The notes beneath the pieces are model-generated. The model saw only the letters and a list, made by a program, of their open reading frames with translations. It ran no database searches and was not told the origin of the DNA. Source: an uncultured Aquimarina sp. (lineage in GTDB: Bacteria > Bacteroidota > Bacteroidia > Flavobacteriales > Flavobacteriaceae). Taken from it: a DNA stretch of 43,377 nucleotides. Of the stretch, positions 17,470 through 24,556 are shown piece after piece. The stretch is taken from NCBI GenBank assembly GCA_947496705.1, contig CANMDW010000033.1, positions 1 to 43,377 on the forward strand. The letters are read 5' to 3'. A program made the position numbers and the translations under genes. The stretch's first letter is position 1. Each line of letters opens with the position of its first letter.

Positions 17470-17567
17470 AGCTCGATATTTGCCTGCGAATATAGGATAA
17501 GTATTGCATTGTTTTATAGTGTCGGAATTATTTTTTTATAGAATTTTACTCAAAAAAACTAAAAACA

Positions 17568-17632
17568 AACTACAAAAATAGTTAAATAACTATAAAAATA
17601 GTTGTAAAACTATGAATATAGTTATAGATTTG
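17568..17632 (+). promoter_or_regulatory. blaI-like promoter with three operators at 20-bp spacing
   Basis: Three 16-bp near-palindromes, AACTACAAAAATAGTT (17568-17583), AACTATAAAAATAGTT (17588-17603) and AACTATGAATATAGTT (17608-17623), start exactly 20 bp apart, two helical turns. The promoter TTG (17602-17604)-N20-TAGATTTG (17625-17632) is covered: operator 2 overlaps the -33 element and operator 3 fills the spacer. BlaI/MecI repressors bind such dyads, so autorepression is likely. The start codon at 17654 is about 15 nt after the expected transcription start. Confidence 0.7.
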
Positions 17633-17653
17633 GTCATATTTAAACAATTCCTC

Positions 17654-18010
17654 ATGGAAAAACTTACAAACAAAGAAGAAGAAATCATGCAAGCACTATG
17701 GAAGCTCGGGAAAGCTTTTGCAAAAGAAGTGCAAGCAGAATTGAATAATACAGTTCATTATAACACAGTATCCACCATCATCCGTAATCTGGAGGATAAA
17801 GGGTATATAGGGCATCAAGCTTTTGGGAAAACGCACCAATATTTCCCTATCATAACAAAGGAAGCTTACCGAAATCATTTTGTAAGCAAAGCAATGACAC
17901 AGTATTTTAATAACTCTTATAAAAACATGGTATCCTTTTTTGCCAAAGAGGAAAAAATCACTGCAGAAGAATTGCGGGAAATTTTAGAAGTAATAGAACA
18001 AAAAAAGTAA
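17654..18010 (+). CDS. BlaI/MecI-family transcriptional repressor
   Basis: A 118-aa winged-helix repressor: LTNKEEEIMQALWKLGKAFA, VHYNTVSTIIRNLEDKGYIG (recognition helix) and a C-terminal dimerisation region rich in charged helices. In this family the cognate BlaR1 membrane protease leads to repressor cleavage and derepression. The frame is open from 17612, but that ATG lies inside operator 3 and upstream of the promoter's -7 element. MEKLTNKEEE at 17654 is therefore the start. A blaR1-like gene follows after 3 nt. No beta-lactamase gene is present, so the regulated function is probably something else. Confidence 0.92.
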   Translation: MEKLTNKEEEIMQALWKLGKAFAKEVQAELNNTVHYNTVSTIIRNLEDKGYIGHQAFGKTHQYFPIITKEAYRNHFVSKAMTQYFNNSYKNMVSFFAKEEKITAEELREILEVIEQKK

Positions 18011-18013
18011 CCT

Positions 18014-19624
18014 ATGGAAGCCTTTTTAATGTACCTGTTTAAATCTGGCATACTACTCTCTATTTTTTATTGGGTGTATTATCTTTTATTAAGAAAAGAC
18101 ACTTTTTTTACTATACATCGACATTTTTTATTGGCAGGAGCACTTACTTCTTTACTATTACCATTTCTAGAGTTCACCTCCATCAAATTTATCGAGTATC
18201 CTAATTTTTATAGTATAGAAACCAACGTTACAGCCTCGTCAAAAATAATTTCTGAATCAATTAATTGGCGGCTGGTTGCATCTATGATGTATATAGCCGG
18301 CATTCTCTTTTTCTTATCGCGTTTTGCCTTTCAACTAGCATCACTCAAAAAACTATTATCAGGCTGTCCCAGTAAAACAACAGGAAAATTCAGATTGTTA
18401 GAAGTTTCAGAAGATATTGCTCCTTTTTCGTTTTTCAATACTATTGTTTATAATCCTATGCTACATTCTGAAGAGGAATTAGACATGATCCTAAAACATG
18501 AAAAAACACATGCCAGACAATATCATACCCTGGATATACTGGCCATAAACCTCTTTACAATCTTTCAATGGGCAAATCCTTTTGTATGGTTTTATAAAAA
18601 ATACCTGGAACAAAATCTGGAATTTATTGCCGATCGCGATGCCGTGAATCAGGTATCGTGTAAAAAAGAATATCAATTAACGCTGGTGAGAGTATCATCA
18701 AATAACTATACTACCATCACCAATAATTTTTATCAATCATTAATCAAAAAACGAATTGTTATGTTAAACAAGCAAACTTCCCAGAGTAAAAAATTATGGA
18801 AACTTACAGTTATTCTTCCATTACTAAGTCTATTTTTATGGAGTTTTAATACCAAAGAAATTATTAAAATCAAACCTGCCGAAAATCCTGATACCTCGAA
18901 TTCTAATAACGTTTTTCAACCAAAGAAAAGTAAGAAAATCATACAATTTATGATTAGCAAAAAGACATCGGAAGAAGATTTCGATAAGATTAAAAAAACG
19001 TTGAAGACCGAGTATGATGTGGATATTAAATTTACAAATATTGAACGAAATGATGCCGATGAAATCACTGGTATCGAAGTAAAAATATTATCCAAAAAAA
19101 GTAAAGCCAATTATGCTATAAAAGATGACACTCCTATCCAGCCGTTTGTGATTTCATACAATTGCAAAATCGACAAAATCAATATCGGCCAATCAACAAA
19201 TCATAACGATTTTGTATGGGTTAGTAAGAAAGGGGGAAACAAGGGCAAAGTCGTCAAAATCCACTCGGGTGATGATAATAAACACGAGTTCATTTTTGGT
19301 ACTGGAGATAAAAAAATGAAAATCAGAAAAATCAAGAAAAAAGATAAAGACGGACAAGTAATCATAAAAGAAGTTCATGGAGATTCTGATAAGGATTTTG
19401 AAATATATACCGACGATGACAAAACCTTTGCTTTCATTACTGGCAACGACGGAAAAGAACCTATCTTTTTTATTGACGGAAAAGAATCTACCAAAGAAAA
19501 AATGGAAAAACTAGATTCGGATCAGATCGAAAGTATCAATGTTTTAAAAGGCAAAAGTGCTATCAAAAAATACGGCAAAGAAGCCGAAGATGGAGTGATT
19601 GAAATTACTACCAAAAAGAACTAA
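18014..19624 (+). CDS. BlaR1/M56-type membrane metallopeptidase with a periplasmic tail ending in a TonB-plug-like motif
   Basis: A 536-aa membrane protein. Membrane segments lie at about 5-27, 37-54, 85-109 and 258-275. The gluzincin motif HEKTH is at 162-166, with the downstream ENLEFIADRDAV supplying the third zinc ligand, as in BlaR1/MecR1. After the last membrane segment come about 260 residues unlike the penicillin-sensing domain of BlaR1. There is a segment TSEEDFDKIKKTLKTEYDVD (from about 315), a Lys/Asp-rich middle, and a C-terminal DGKESTKEKMEKL, SINVLKGKSAIKKYG, DGVIEITTKK that resembles the TonB-dependent receptor plug end. The next secreted protein at 20123 shares both parts. Confidence 0.88.
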   Translation: MEAFLMYLFKSGILLSIFYWVYYLLLRKDTFFTIHRHFLLAGALTSLLLPFLEFTSIKFIEYPNFYSIETNVTASSKIISESINWRLVASMMYIAGILFFLSRFAFQLASLKKLLSGCPSKTTGKFRLLEVSEDIAPFSFFNTIVYNPMLHSEEELDMILKHEKTHARQYHTLDILAINLFTIFQWANPFVWFYKKYLEQNLEFIADRDAVNQVSCKKEYQLTLVRVSSNNYTTITNNFYQSLIKKRIVMLNKQTSQSKKLWKLTVILPLLSLFLWSFNTKEIIKIKPAENPDTSNSNNVFQPKKSKKIIQFMISKKTSEEDFDKIKKTLKTEYDVDIKFTNIERNDADEITGIEVKILSKKSKANYAIKDDTPIQPFVISYNCKIDKINIGQSTNHNDFVWVSKKGGNKGKVVKIHSGDDNKHEFIFGTGDKKMKIRKIKKKDKDGQVIIKEVHGDSDKDFEIYTDDDKTFAFITGNDGKEPIFFIDGKESTKEKMEKLDSDQIESINVLKGKSAIKKYGKEAEDGVIEITTKKN

Positions 19625-19660
19625 GTGCATAATCCAAGTTGAATCATAAATCTTTAAAAG

Positions 19661-19686
19661 CTCACTTATATCAAGTGAGTTTTTTT
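19661..19686 (+). terminator. Rho-independent terminator after the blaR1-like gene
   Basis: CTCACTT (19661-19667), loop ATATC, AAGTGAG (19673-19679), then seven T residues. It closes the blaI/blaR1-like operon, just before the 50-aa ORF. Confidence 0.8.
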
Positions 19687-19699
19687 GTATTTTTGAAGC

Positions 19700-19852
19700 A
19701 TGCAAAAATACTTCTTTTCAATTCTTGCCAGAATAAACAAACTCATTCTACCCAGTTTTACCAAAAAACGGTTAGATCTTAGTAAAGCCACCAAATTACA
19801 ACTACTTGTATTTGGCTGGAGGTTATATGTGACTAAAAGAGCATTAGGATAA
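19700..19852 (+). CDS. Conserved 50-aa basic protein of flavobacteria
   Basis: ATG at 19700 to TAA at 19850-19852 gives 50 residues: MQKYFFSILARINKLILPSF, then TKKRLDLSKATKLQLLVFGW and RLYVTKRALG. I recall very similar short proteins in many Flavobacteriaceae (pattern KFF-LLAKINK-LLPS, LDL-KA-K-Q, GWR-YVT), sometimes labelled SsrA-binding-related without experimental basis. The recollection cannot be checked here. It is basic and partly amphipathic, with no signal peptide. An antisense 76-aa frame overlaps it and is a shadow. Function unknown. Confidence 0.65.
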   Translation: MQKYFFSILARINKLILPSFTKKRLDLSKATKLQLLVFGWRLYVTKRALG

Positions 19853-20043
19853 TACATCCAAAAATGCTGACAAAAAATCATCTTTTTTTGCAACACTGGA
19901 GCTGATTTTTCGTAATTAAAGAAAAGATAGTGTCAAATATCTTTCAAATGAGTTCAATAAATAACCAAAAAACATGTAGTATGAAATGAGCATAACTAAG
20001 GATTTCTTTTCTAAACGAAATTGTTATTATGCGAATTCCTCTT

Positions 20044-20076
20044 GCCTGCCGGCATAGGCAGGCCTGTCTAACAGGC
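20044..20076. repeat. Tandem GC-rich REP-like palindromes
   Basis: GCCTGCC-GGCATA-GGCAGGC (20044-20063) is followed at once by GCCTGT-CTA-ACAGGC (20062-20076). These are GC-rich in an AT-rich intergenic region. The rest of 19853-20122 shows no gene. A degenerate relative lies near 3480. Confidence 0.6.
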
Positions 20077-20122
20077 GTTTGCCGGGTAGACTTGACCTTT
20101 GAAAAACAATATACGCAGACAA

Positions 20123-20941
20123 ATGAAAAAATGGATCATTATAGGAGTGAGCATACTAGGTATGCTTTCCCTTACAGCATTTACAGTAAACCAAAATGAG
20201 CATTCGACGGCCGGCAACATTCAATCTGATGAAATAACCGCTGTAATAAACAAAAATACCTCTGAGAAAGAACTGGAAGATCTAAAAACTTTCTTTTCTG
20301 AAAATGGTATTGAATTAATTATTAAAGAAGTAGAATATAATGATCAAAACGAGATCATAAGCCTGAGTATTATACTTAAAAAAGGAAATGCAAAGAGCCA
20401 GTATTCTTCTTCTTCAAACACCCCAATTTCTGAAATAGAATTGGGTCTTAAAGATGACAATCTGTATATTACCAATTCGGGTATGTTTGATATAGCCGCC
20501 TGGAGAAACCAATCTGGCTTTACTTATCCACAGATCGATATGGACAGTTTAATGAAAAAGCACCATTTTGCATTTGATTTTAATTTTGATAAGAATGCAG
20601 ATTCCTTATTCTTTCAAGGCCACTTTGATATTAAGAAGTTTAAAGATCAAATCATGAATTCTTTTACTTTTGAAGAGGATGAAGATGGAAATTTCCTTTT
20701 TAACGGACAACCAATACCTTCTTTCCATAACTTCGGGTCTCAAAAGTTCAGTTTTGTTGATAATCCCGATATCGAAAAACTAATTATTATTGATGGTAAA
20801 GAATCTGATTTTGAAACTTTGGACAGCCTGGCAAAAGCTGATCAATTGGCAGAGGTAGATTTTTTAAAATCAAAAACTGCAATTAGTATATATGGTGATA
20901 AAGCAAAAGACGGGGCAATCATCGCTACAACAAAACAGTAA
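20123..20941 (+). CDS. Secreted protein sharing the BlaR1-like periplasmic domain
   Basis: A 272-aa protein with a signal peptide (MKKWIIIGVSILGMLSLTAF). Residues about 38-105 (TSEKELEDLKTFFSENGIEL, then IIKEVEYNDQNEIISLSIIL) align with the tail of the upstream BlaR1-like protein (TSEEDFDKIKKTLKTEYDVD, then the equivalent NDADEITGIEVKIL). The C-termini also match (SKTAISIYGDKAKDGAIIAT against KGKSAIKKYGKEAEDGVIEI). The middle is rich in Asp, Phe and His. The frame could begin at a TTG at 20099, but the ATG at 20123 gives a normal signal peptide. It is probably a periplasmic or surface partner or output of the BlaI/BlaR1-like system (inference). Confidence 0.78.
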   Translation: MKKWIIIGVSILGMLSLTAFTVNQNEHSTAGNIQSDEITAVINKNTSEKELEDLKTFFSENGIELIIKEVEYNDQNEIISLSIILKKGNAKSQYSSSSNTPISEIELGLKDDNLYITNSGMFDIAAWRNQSGFTYPQIDMDSLMKKHHFAFDFNFDKNADSLFFQGHFDIKKFKDQIMNSFTFEEDEDGNFLFNGQPIPSFHNFGSQKFSFVDNPDIEKLIIIDGKESDFETLDSLAKADQLAEVDFLKSKTAISIYGDKAKDGAIIATTKQ

Positions 20942-20972
20942 ACTGTTTCTTTATATATTTGTTGTAATAAAG

Positions 20973-21003
20973 GCCTTCAATTATTTCATTGAAGGCTTTT
21001 TTT
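20973..21003. terminator. Rho-independent terminator between convergent genes
   Basis: GCCTTCAAT (20973-20981), 6-nt loop, ATTGAAGGC (20988-20996), then seven T residues. It serves the secreted protein gene and lies 5 nt from the end of convergent apt. Confidence 0.85.
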
Positions 21004-21008
21004 GGTGC

Positions 21009-21521
21009 TTAATAATTTAAAAGTACCGCTATTGGGGCCGTTAACCGATCTCTTCCTTTTAAAAAATTGAGTTCCATAATAAAATTACATTGTACCACTA
21101 CCCCACCCGATGCTACGACCAAATCACAAACTGCTTTTGCAGTGCCACCTGTAGCCAGAACATCATCATGTATTACAACATTTTCCCCGGGATTGATGGC
21201 ATCGGTATGGATCTCTAAAGTATCCTTTCCATACTCAAGACTATAACTTTTTGAATTGACACGATATGGCAACTTTCCTTTTTTTCGCACAGGTATAAAA
21301 CCTGCTCCCAAGCGCTCGGCTATCATAGCCCCTATAATAAAACCCCGTGATTCTATACCCACAACTTTGTCAATTTTTACTTCATTGGGGCAAAGGGCTG
21401 CAAGTTGATCTGCACAACTTACCAAAGCTTGATGATCTGCCAATAAAGGAGTGATGTCTTTAAATAGAATTCCGGGTTTGGGAAAGTCAGGAATATCTCT
21501 GATAAAATCTTGTAATTTCAT
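21009..21521 (-). CDS. apt: Adenine phosphoribosyltransferase
   Basis: A 170-aa cytoplasmic purine-salvage enzyme joining adenine and PRPP to give AMP. It shows the N-terminal IRDIPDFPKPGILFKDITPL, VGIESRGFIIG, FIPVRKKGKLPY, and the PRPP-binding loop VVIHDDVLATGGTAKA. Length is exactly that of the family. The frame runs 12 codons further upstream, but MKLQDFIRDIPDFP at 21521 is the family start. Confidence 0.95.
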   Translation of the reverse strand: MKLQDFIRDIPDFPKPGILFKDITPLLADHQALVSCADQLAALCPNEVKIDKVVGIESRGFIIGAMIAERLGAGFIPVRKKGKLPYRVNSKSYSLEYGKDTLEIHTDAINPGENVVIHDDVLATGGTAKAVCDLVVASGGVVVQCNFIMELNFLKGRDRLTAPIAVLLNY

Positions 21522-21896
21522 TGCCCGAAAATAATGAAAATTGAAAAAAGAGTGCAATAAAATCTCATAATTACCTTCGGAAGAAAAAAAAGCACTAAAA
21601 ATCGTCTTGATAAGTTACAATCGTAAACAGAAAGAAGTGATATAACTTACATTTTATAATTAATTTTAAGATCAATTAGTTACAATTCAGAACAAAATAC
21701 TGTTTTTTACTTACATATCTGTAATGAGTTTTATTGATTTCATTATAATTTTTTTGCTAGTAATTTTCTGATCGATATATTGAAAAAACAGTTGTAACAA
21801 AAAGCAATATATAATTATAAAACTTAGAAATCATGTAAACAAAATTACCTCTTCAGAAAACAAAAAAACAAGTATTCATTTTTAAAACTAAACAAT
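21522..21896. other. Gene-free AT-rich stretch, 375 nt
   Basis: It separates divergent apt and the band-7 gene. I see no gene, no strong hairpin and no complete TAnnTTTG promoter. It presumably holds both promoters. Confidence 0.4.
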
Positions 21897-23231
21897 ATGC
21901 TAACATTTTTAGGAATCATACTGATTCTTGGTGGAATCATTATTTTTATTATTAAAACCATTTTCGGAACTTCCAAAACCCTAAATTGGTTTACCAGACA
22001 ACGCAATTTTCAAATGATAGGGATCGGCCTTGTCATGAGTGTTATCTCAGGCGTATTCTTTTATGCAGAACCCGGAACAGCGTACGCAGTACAGTATCCA
22101 TGGGGAAGTCAAAAAGCGGTAGTTCACCAGGGGGTCAATACCAAATTGTGGGGGCGCTTGATCCCTATACAATTTGAACTCCCTATCAAATATGTTATTC
22201 CTGATAACGAAGGTGAATTAGGGGAACAAAGTAAATATGCCAATGTAGATAAAGCCAAATATTGGGCTTTTAGCGATGCGGTTAAAGCCAGGATTGCCAC
22301 CTCGGTAGTTATTAGTATTAATACCGCAGACGAAGCTCAATTTTTATCTGTAGCCGATCGTAACAAAACCGAAAGAAACCTGATTCGCTCCAGGATCATC
22401 CCAAATATCGATCAGTCTATTAAAAACACCTGTAAACTTATGGACGCTCAGGATTATATCTCGGGACAAGCTTCAGATTTTGATCGGTATTTTAAGGATC
22501 AACTAGAAAATGGAATGTATGTACTAGAAGAATATTTTGCTAGTGAAAAAAGAGAAATTATAGGCGATAGTACTACTGTGAGAACTGTAGCCAATAAAGA
22601 ATCCAAGCAGAAGCGATATAGAATAAAGTACGTAAACGGAGAGCCGGTAAGAGAATACGGGAATTCTTTAAAAGCTTATGGTTTGACCGTTGTACAAGCT
22701 GTCGTTACAGAAATTGATTGGGAAACCACCTTTGACAAAAGATTGCAGTTACAAAAAGAAGAAGTGGCACAAACCCAGCTGGAAAAACAACAGGCAGAAC
22801 GTCAATTCTATCGTGCTCAAAAGGAAATTGCCAAAGGTGAGGCTGAAAAAGCAACCGAACGTGCTCGATTAGAGAAGGAACAAATTCAAAAGACTATTGA
22901 AGCTGAAACCAAAGCTAAAGTTGCTGAGTTTAATCTTATTGAAGAGCGCAAGAATTATGAAGTAGCACAATTTAAAGCTAAAACTCAAAAAACCATGGCA
23001 GACGCCCAATCTTATGAAAATGCTAAATTGGTCACCGCCGGTCTTACTCCCCAGGAGCGTGCAGAATGGGAATATAAGACCTCTGTGAATATAGCCAGAG
23101 AGCTTAAAGAACTTAAACTTCCTGAGATCTATATCCAGGATGGCAACAAACAAGATAATGACGGAAACCTGTTACAATCGTTAATTGGGGCGGATCTTGC
23201 CAAAAAGATGATGACAAAAAAGAATCCGTAA
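21897..23231 (+). CDS. SPFH/band-7 (prohibitin-like) membrane protein
   Basis: A 444-aa protein. Two N-terminal membrane segments (about 2-20 and 40-58) precede a band-7/SPFH-like domain (about 60-270: FYAEPGTAYAVQYPWG, NKTERNLIRSRIIPNIDQSI, YGLTVVQAVVTEIDWE). A long Glu/Lys/Ala coiled coil follows (about 275-375), and a conserved end with LTPQERAEWEYKTSVNIA and LPEIYI. SPFH proteins form large membrane-bound oligomers that organise membrane proteins and proteases. No NfeD or protease partner is adjacent. The start at 21897 gives a hydrophobic N-terminus with no extra sequence. Confidence 0.88.
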   Translation: MLTFLGIILILGGIIIFIIKTIFGTSKTLNWFTRQRNFQMIGIGLVMSVISGVFFYAEPGTAYAVQYPWGSQKAVVHQGVNTKLWGRLIPIQFELPIKYVIPDNEGELGEQSKYANVDKAKYWAFSDAVKARIATSVVISINTADEAQFLSVADRNKTERNLIRSRIIPNIDQSIKNTCKLMDAQDYISGQASDFDRYFKDQLENGMYVLEEYFASEKREIIGDSTTVRTVANKESKQKRYRIKYVNGEPVREYGNSLKAYGLTVVQAVVTEIDWETTFDKRLQLQKEEVAQTQLEKQQAERQFYRAQKEIAKGEAEKATERARLEKEQIQKTIEAETKAKVAEFNLIEERKNYEVAQFKAKTQKTMADAQSYENAKLVTAGLTPQERAEWEYKTSVNIARELKELKLPEIYIQDGNKQDNDGNLLQSLIGADLAKKMMTKKNP

Positions 23232-23285
23232 ACATATAAACTTTGACGATATAACGTGATGCATTCATTGTTAACCCAATAATAC

Positions 23286-23320
23286 AAAGCTGCCTGATTA
23301 TACATTTCGGGTAGCTTTTT
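23286..23320 (+). terminator. Rho-independent terminator after the band-7 gene
   Basis: AAAGCTGCC (23286-23294) pairs with GGTAGCTTT (23310-23318, one G-U pair), followed by T residues. Confidence 0.75.
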
Positions 23321-23347
23321 TACTAATTATAAAAAGTTAATCCAAAT

Positions 23348-23379
23348 TTTGCCAACCCCATAAAAAACAATTATATTTG
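23348..23379 (+). promoter_or_regulatory. tRNA-Arg promoter
   Basis: TTTG (23348-23351), 20 nt, TATATTTG (23372-23379): an exact match to the Bacteroidota housekeeping consensus. The tRNA begins 12 nt after the -7 element. Confidence 0.75.
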
Positions 23380-23391
23380 CACCCGCAAAAA

Positions 23392-23465
23392 GGCCTCGTA
23401 GCATAACTGAATAGTGCACTTGATTACGGCTCAAGAGGTTGCAGGTTTGAATCCTGCCGAGGTCA
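23392..23465 (+). tRNA. tRNA-Arg (anticodon ACG)
   Basis: A 74-nt cloverleaf. The acceptor stem is GGCCTCG (23392-23398) with CGAGGTC (23458-23464) and discriminator A. The anticodon stem is CTTGA/TCAAG around loop TTACGGC, giving anticodon ACG. The T arm is GCAGG-TTTGAAT-CCTGC. CCA is not encoded, which is usual in this phylum. An accessory region begins just downstream. Confidence 0.95.
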
Positions 23466-23488
23466 CAAAATTACTCACAAAGAGTACT

Positions 23489-23522
23489 AAAACCTTACAA
23501 ATTCTATGATTTGTAAGGTTTT
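23489..23522 (+). terminator. Rho-independent terminator after tRNA-Arg
   Basis: AAAACCTTACAAAT (23489-23502) pairs perfectly with ATTTGTAAGGTTTT (23509-23522) around a 6-nt loop. Confidence 0.85.
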
Positions 23523-24352
23523 ATTCTTTTTGGACTATCATATTATTTGAATCGATTTGGTTTCAAACGTCAACAAATCAATCAACAGATTTTTAATCGT
23601 CAACAACGGTTGACGATTAACCAAAAACGCAAATTATAGTTGATTTTACTTTCATCTTACTGATTAACTTTTAAAGATGACAACTATGAAAACGTCACAC
23701 ACCTTCACTATAGATTAACAAATTGCGAATTGTAAATATTAAATGTGCAAATATGAAGCTGAAAAAAAATTAGACTTGATAAAAATGGAAGGCAATCGCC
23801 AAATGCGTTCCACGGTTGGGTACAACATACATGCGTAAGATAATGACTAGGGTGTTAAGTCTGAAAAAGAACTTATCGAAATTTAAAACCCATTTATTCC
23901 ATGAATTAAAAATCTGCAAAGGGTTATTCCAATTGTGATGACATAAAGTCCTTAATTTAGAAATTTTTGGAAGAACTTTTTTCATGATTTTCCAGGACGT
24001 TTGGGAAAATACCTTCAATAAAGACGACTAGAATATATTCGGAAATGAGAGAATTTTCCACAGTACAAAAAGACAATTTCCAGTGATTTATCAAGCTGTA
24101 ACCCAAGGAGGTTTTTCGATAAATATGGCAAAATTAAATAAACGTTCTTTCGAAACATGTCGGCCTGTAAATCAAATTCAATTTCGGAGTACGTTCAAAA
24201 AGGTTTTTGTTCACTAGCCTGGTACGACCATTGAAATATAAGACTGGACAACTGAGCCCAAATGTTATCTTCTGTTAGGGATGAAACAAAATTTTTCAAA
24301 AAAATACTAAACATTTCTAAAATAACTATTAAACATTTCTAAAATAATTATA
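23523..24352. other. Gene-poor AT-rich stretch with a 12-bp perfect dyad
   Basis: About 0.8 kb without a convincing gene. TTAATCGTCAAC (23593-23604), loop AACG, GTTGACGATTAA (23609-23620) is a perfect dyad with no T tract, more like an operator than a terminator. An 18-bp sequence beginning TAAACATTTCT is directly repeated at 24308-24325 and 24330-24347, 22 bp apart, just before the susC promoter. A 30-codon frame at 24125 follows an AAGGAGG about 13 nt upstream, but looks like chance. Confidence 0.4.
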
Positions 24353-24472
24353 TATATTTGCTTTTAATAAGTTCGTGTGCGCGCACAATTAACATTTATG
24401 ACAAGTATCAGATAGCTTTTAGACAATTTTAAAAAAAGCTTTTTATTTTATTTAAAAACGTGTTCGGACACG
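24353..24472 (+). promoter_or_regulatory. susC promoter with two LacI-type operators
   Basis: The -7 element TATATTTG is at 24353-24360; the -33 element is poor. Two related palindromes follow: CGTGTGCGCGCACA (24374-24387) and CGTGTTCGGACACG (24459-24472). Their centres are 85 bp apart, close to eight helical turns. A third relative, CGTGTACGTACCCA (31847-31860), lies upstream of the LacI-type regulator gene. The shared form is CGTGTnC-GnnCnC with a central CG, as LacI-family operators have. Binding is inferred. Confidence 0.6.
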
Positions 24473-24556
24473 AAAATTAAAAACCGGTTTTTCTGGCCTT
24501 TAGTAAGGATAAAAGGTATTCCAAATCAGGGGCAACTAACCAAATATTAAAACTTT

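Noticed and set aside
17654..18010. Beta-lactam resistance locus
   Set aside because: The repressor and protease resemble BlaI/BlaR1, but there is no beta-lactamase or mecA-like gene and the sensor tail is unlike a penicillin-binding domain.
19666..19896. 76-codon minus-strand frame
   Set aside because: It runs antisense to the conserved 50-aa protein and through a terminator, and its sequence resembles no protein.
23770..24018. 82-codon minus-strand frame in the gene-poor stretch
   Set aside because: No recognisable domain, odd composition, no promoter; probably chance or too decayed to read.
24125..24217. 30-codon plus-strand frame with an AAGGAGG upstream
   Set aside because: Spacing to the ATG (about 13 nt) is too long, Shine-Dalgarno sites are weakly used in this phylum, and the peptide is not recognisable.
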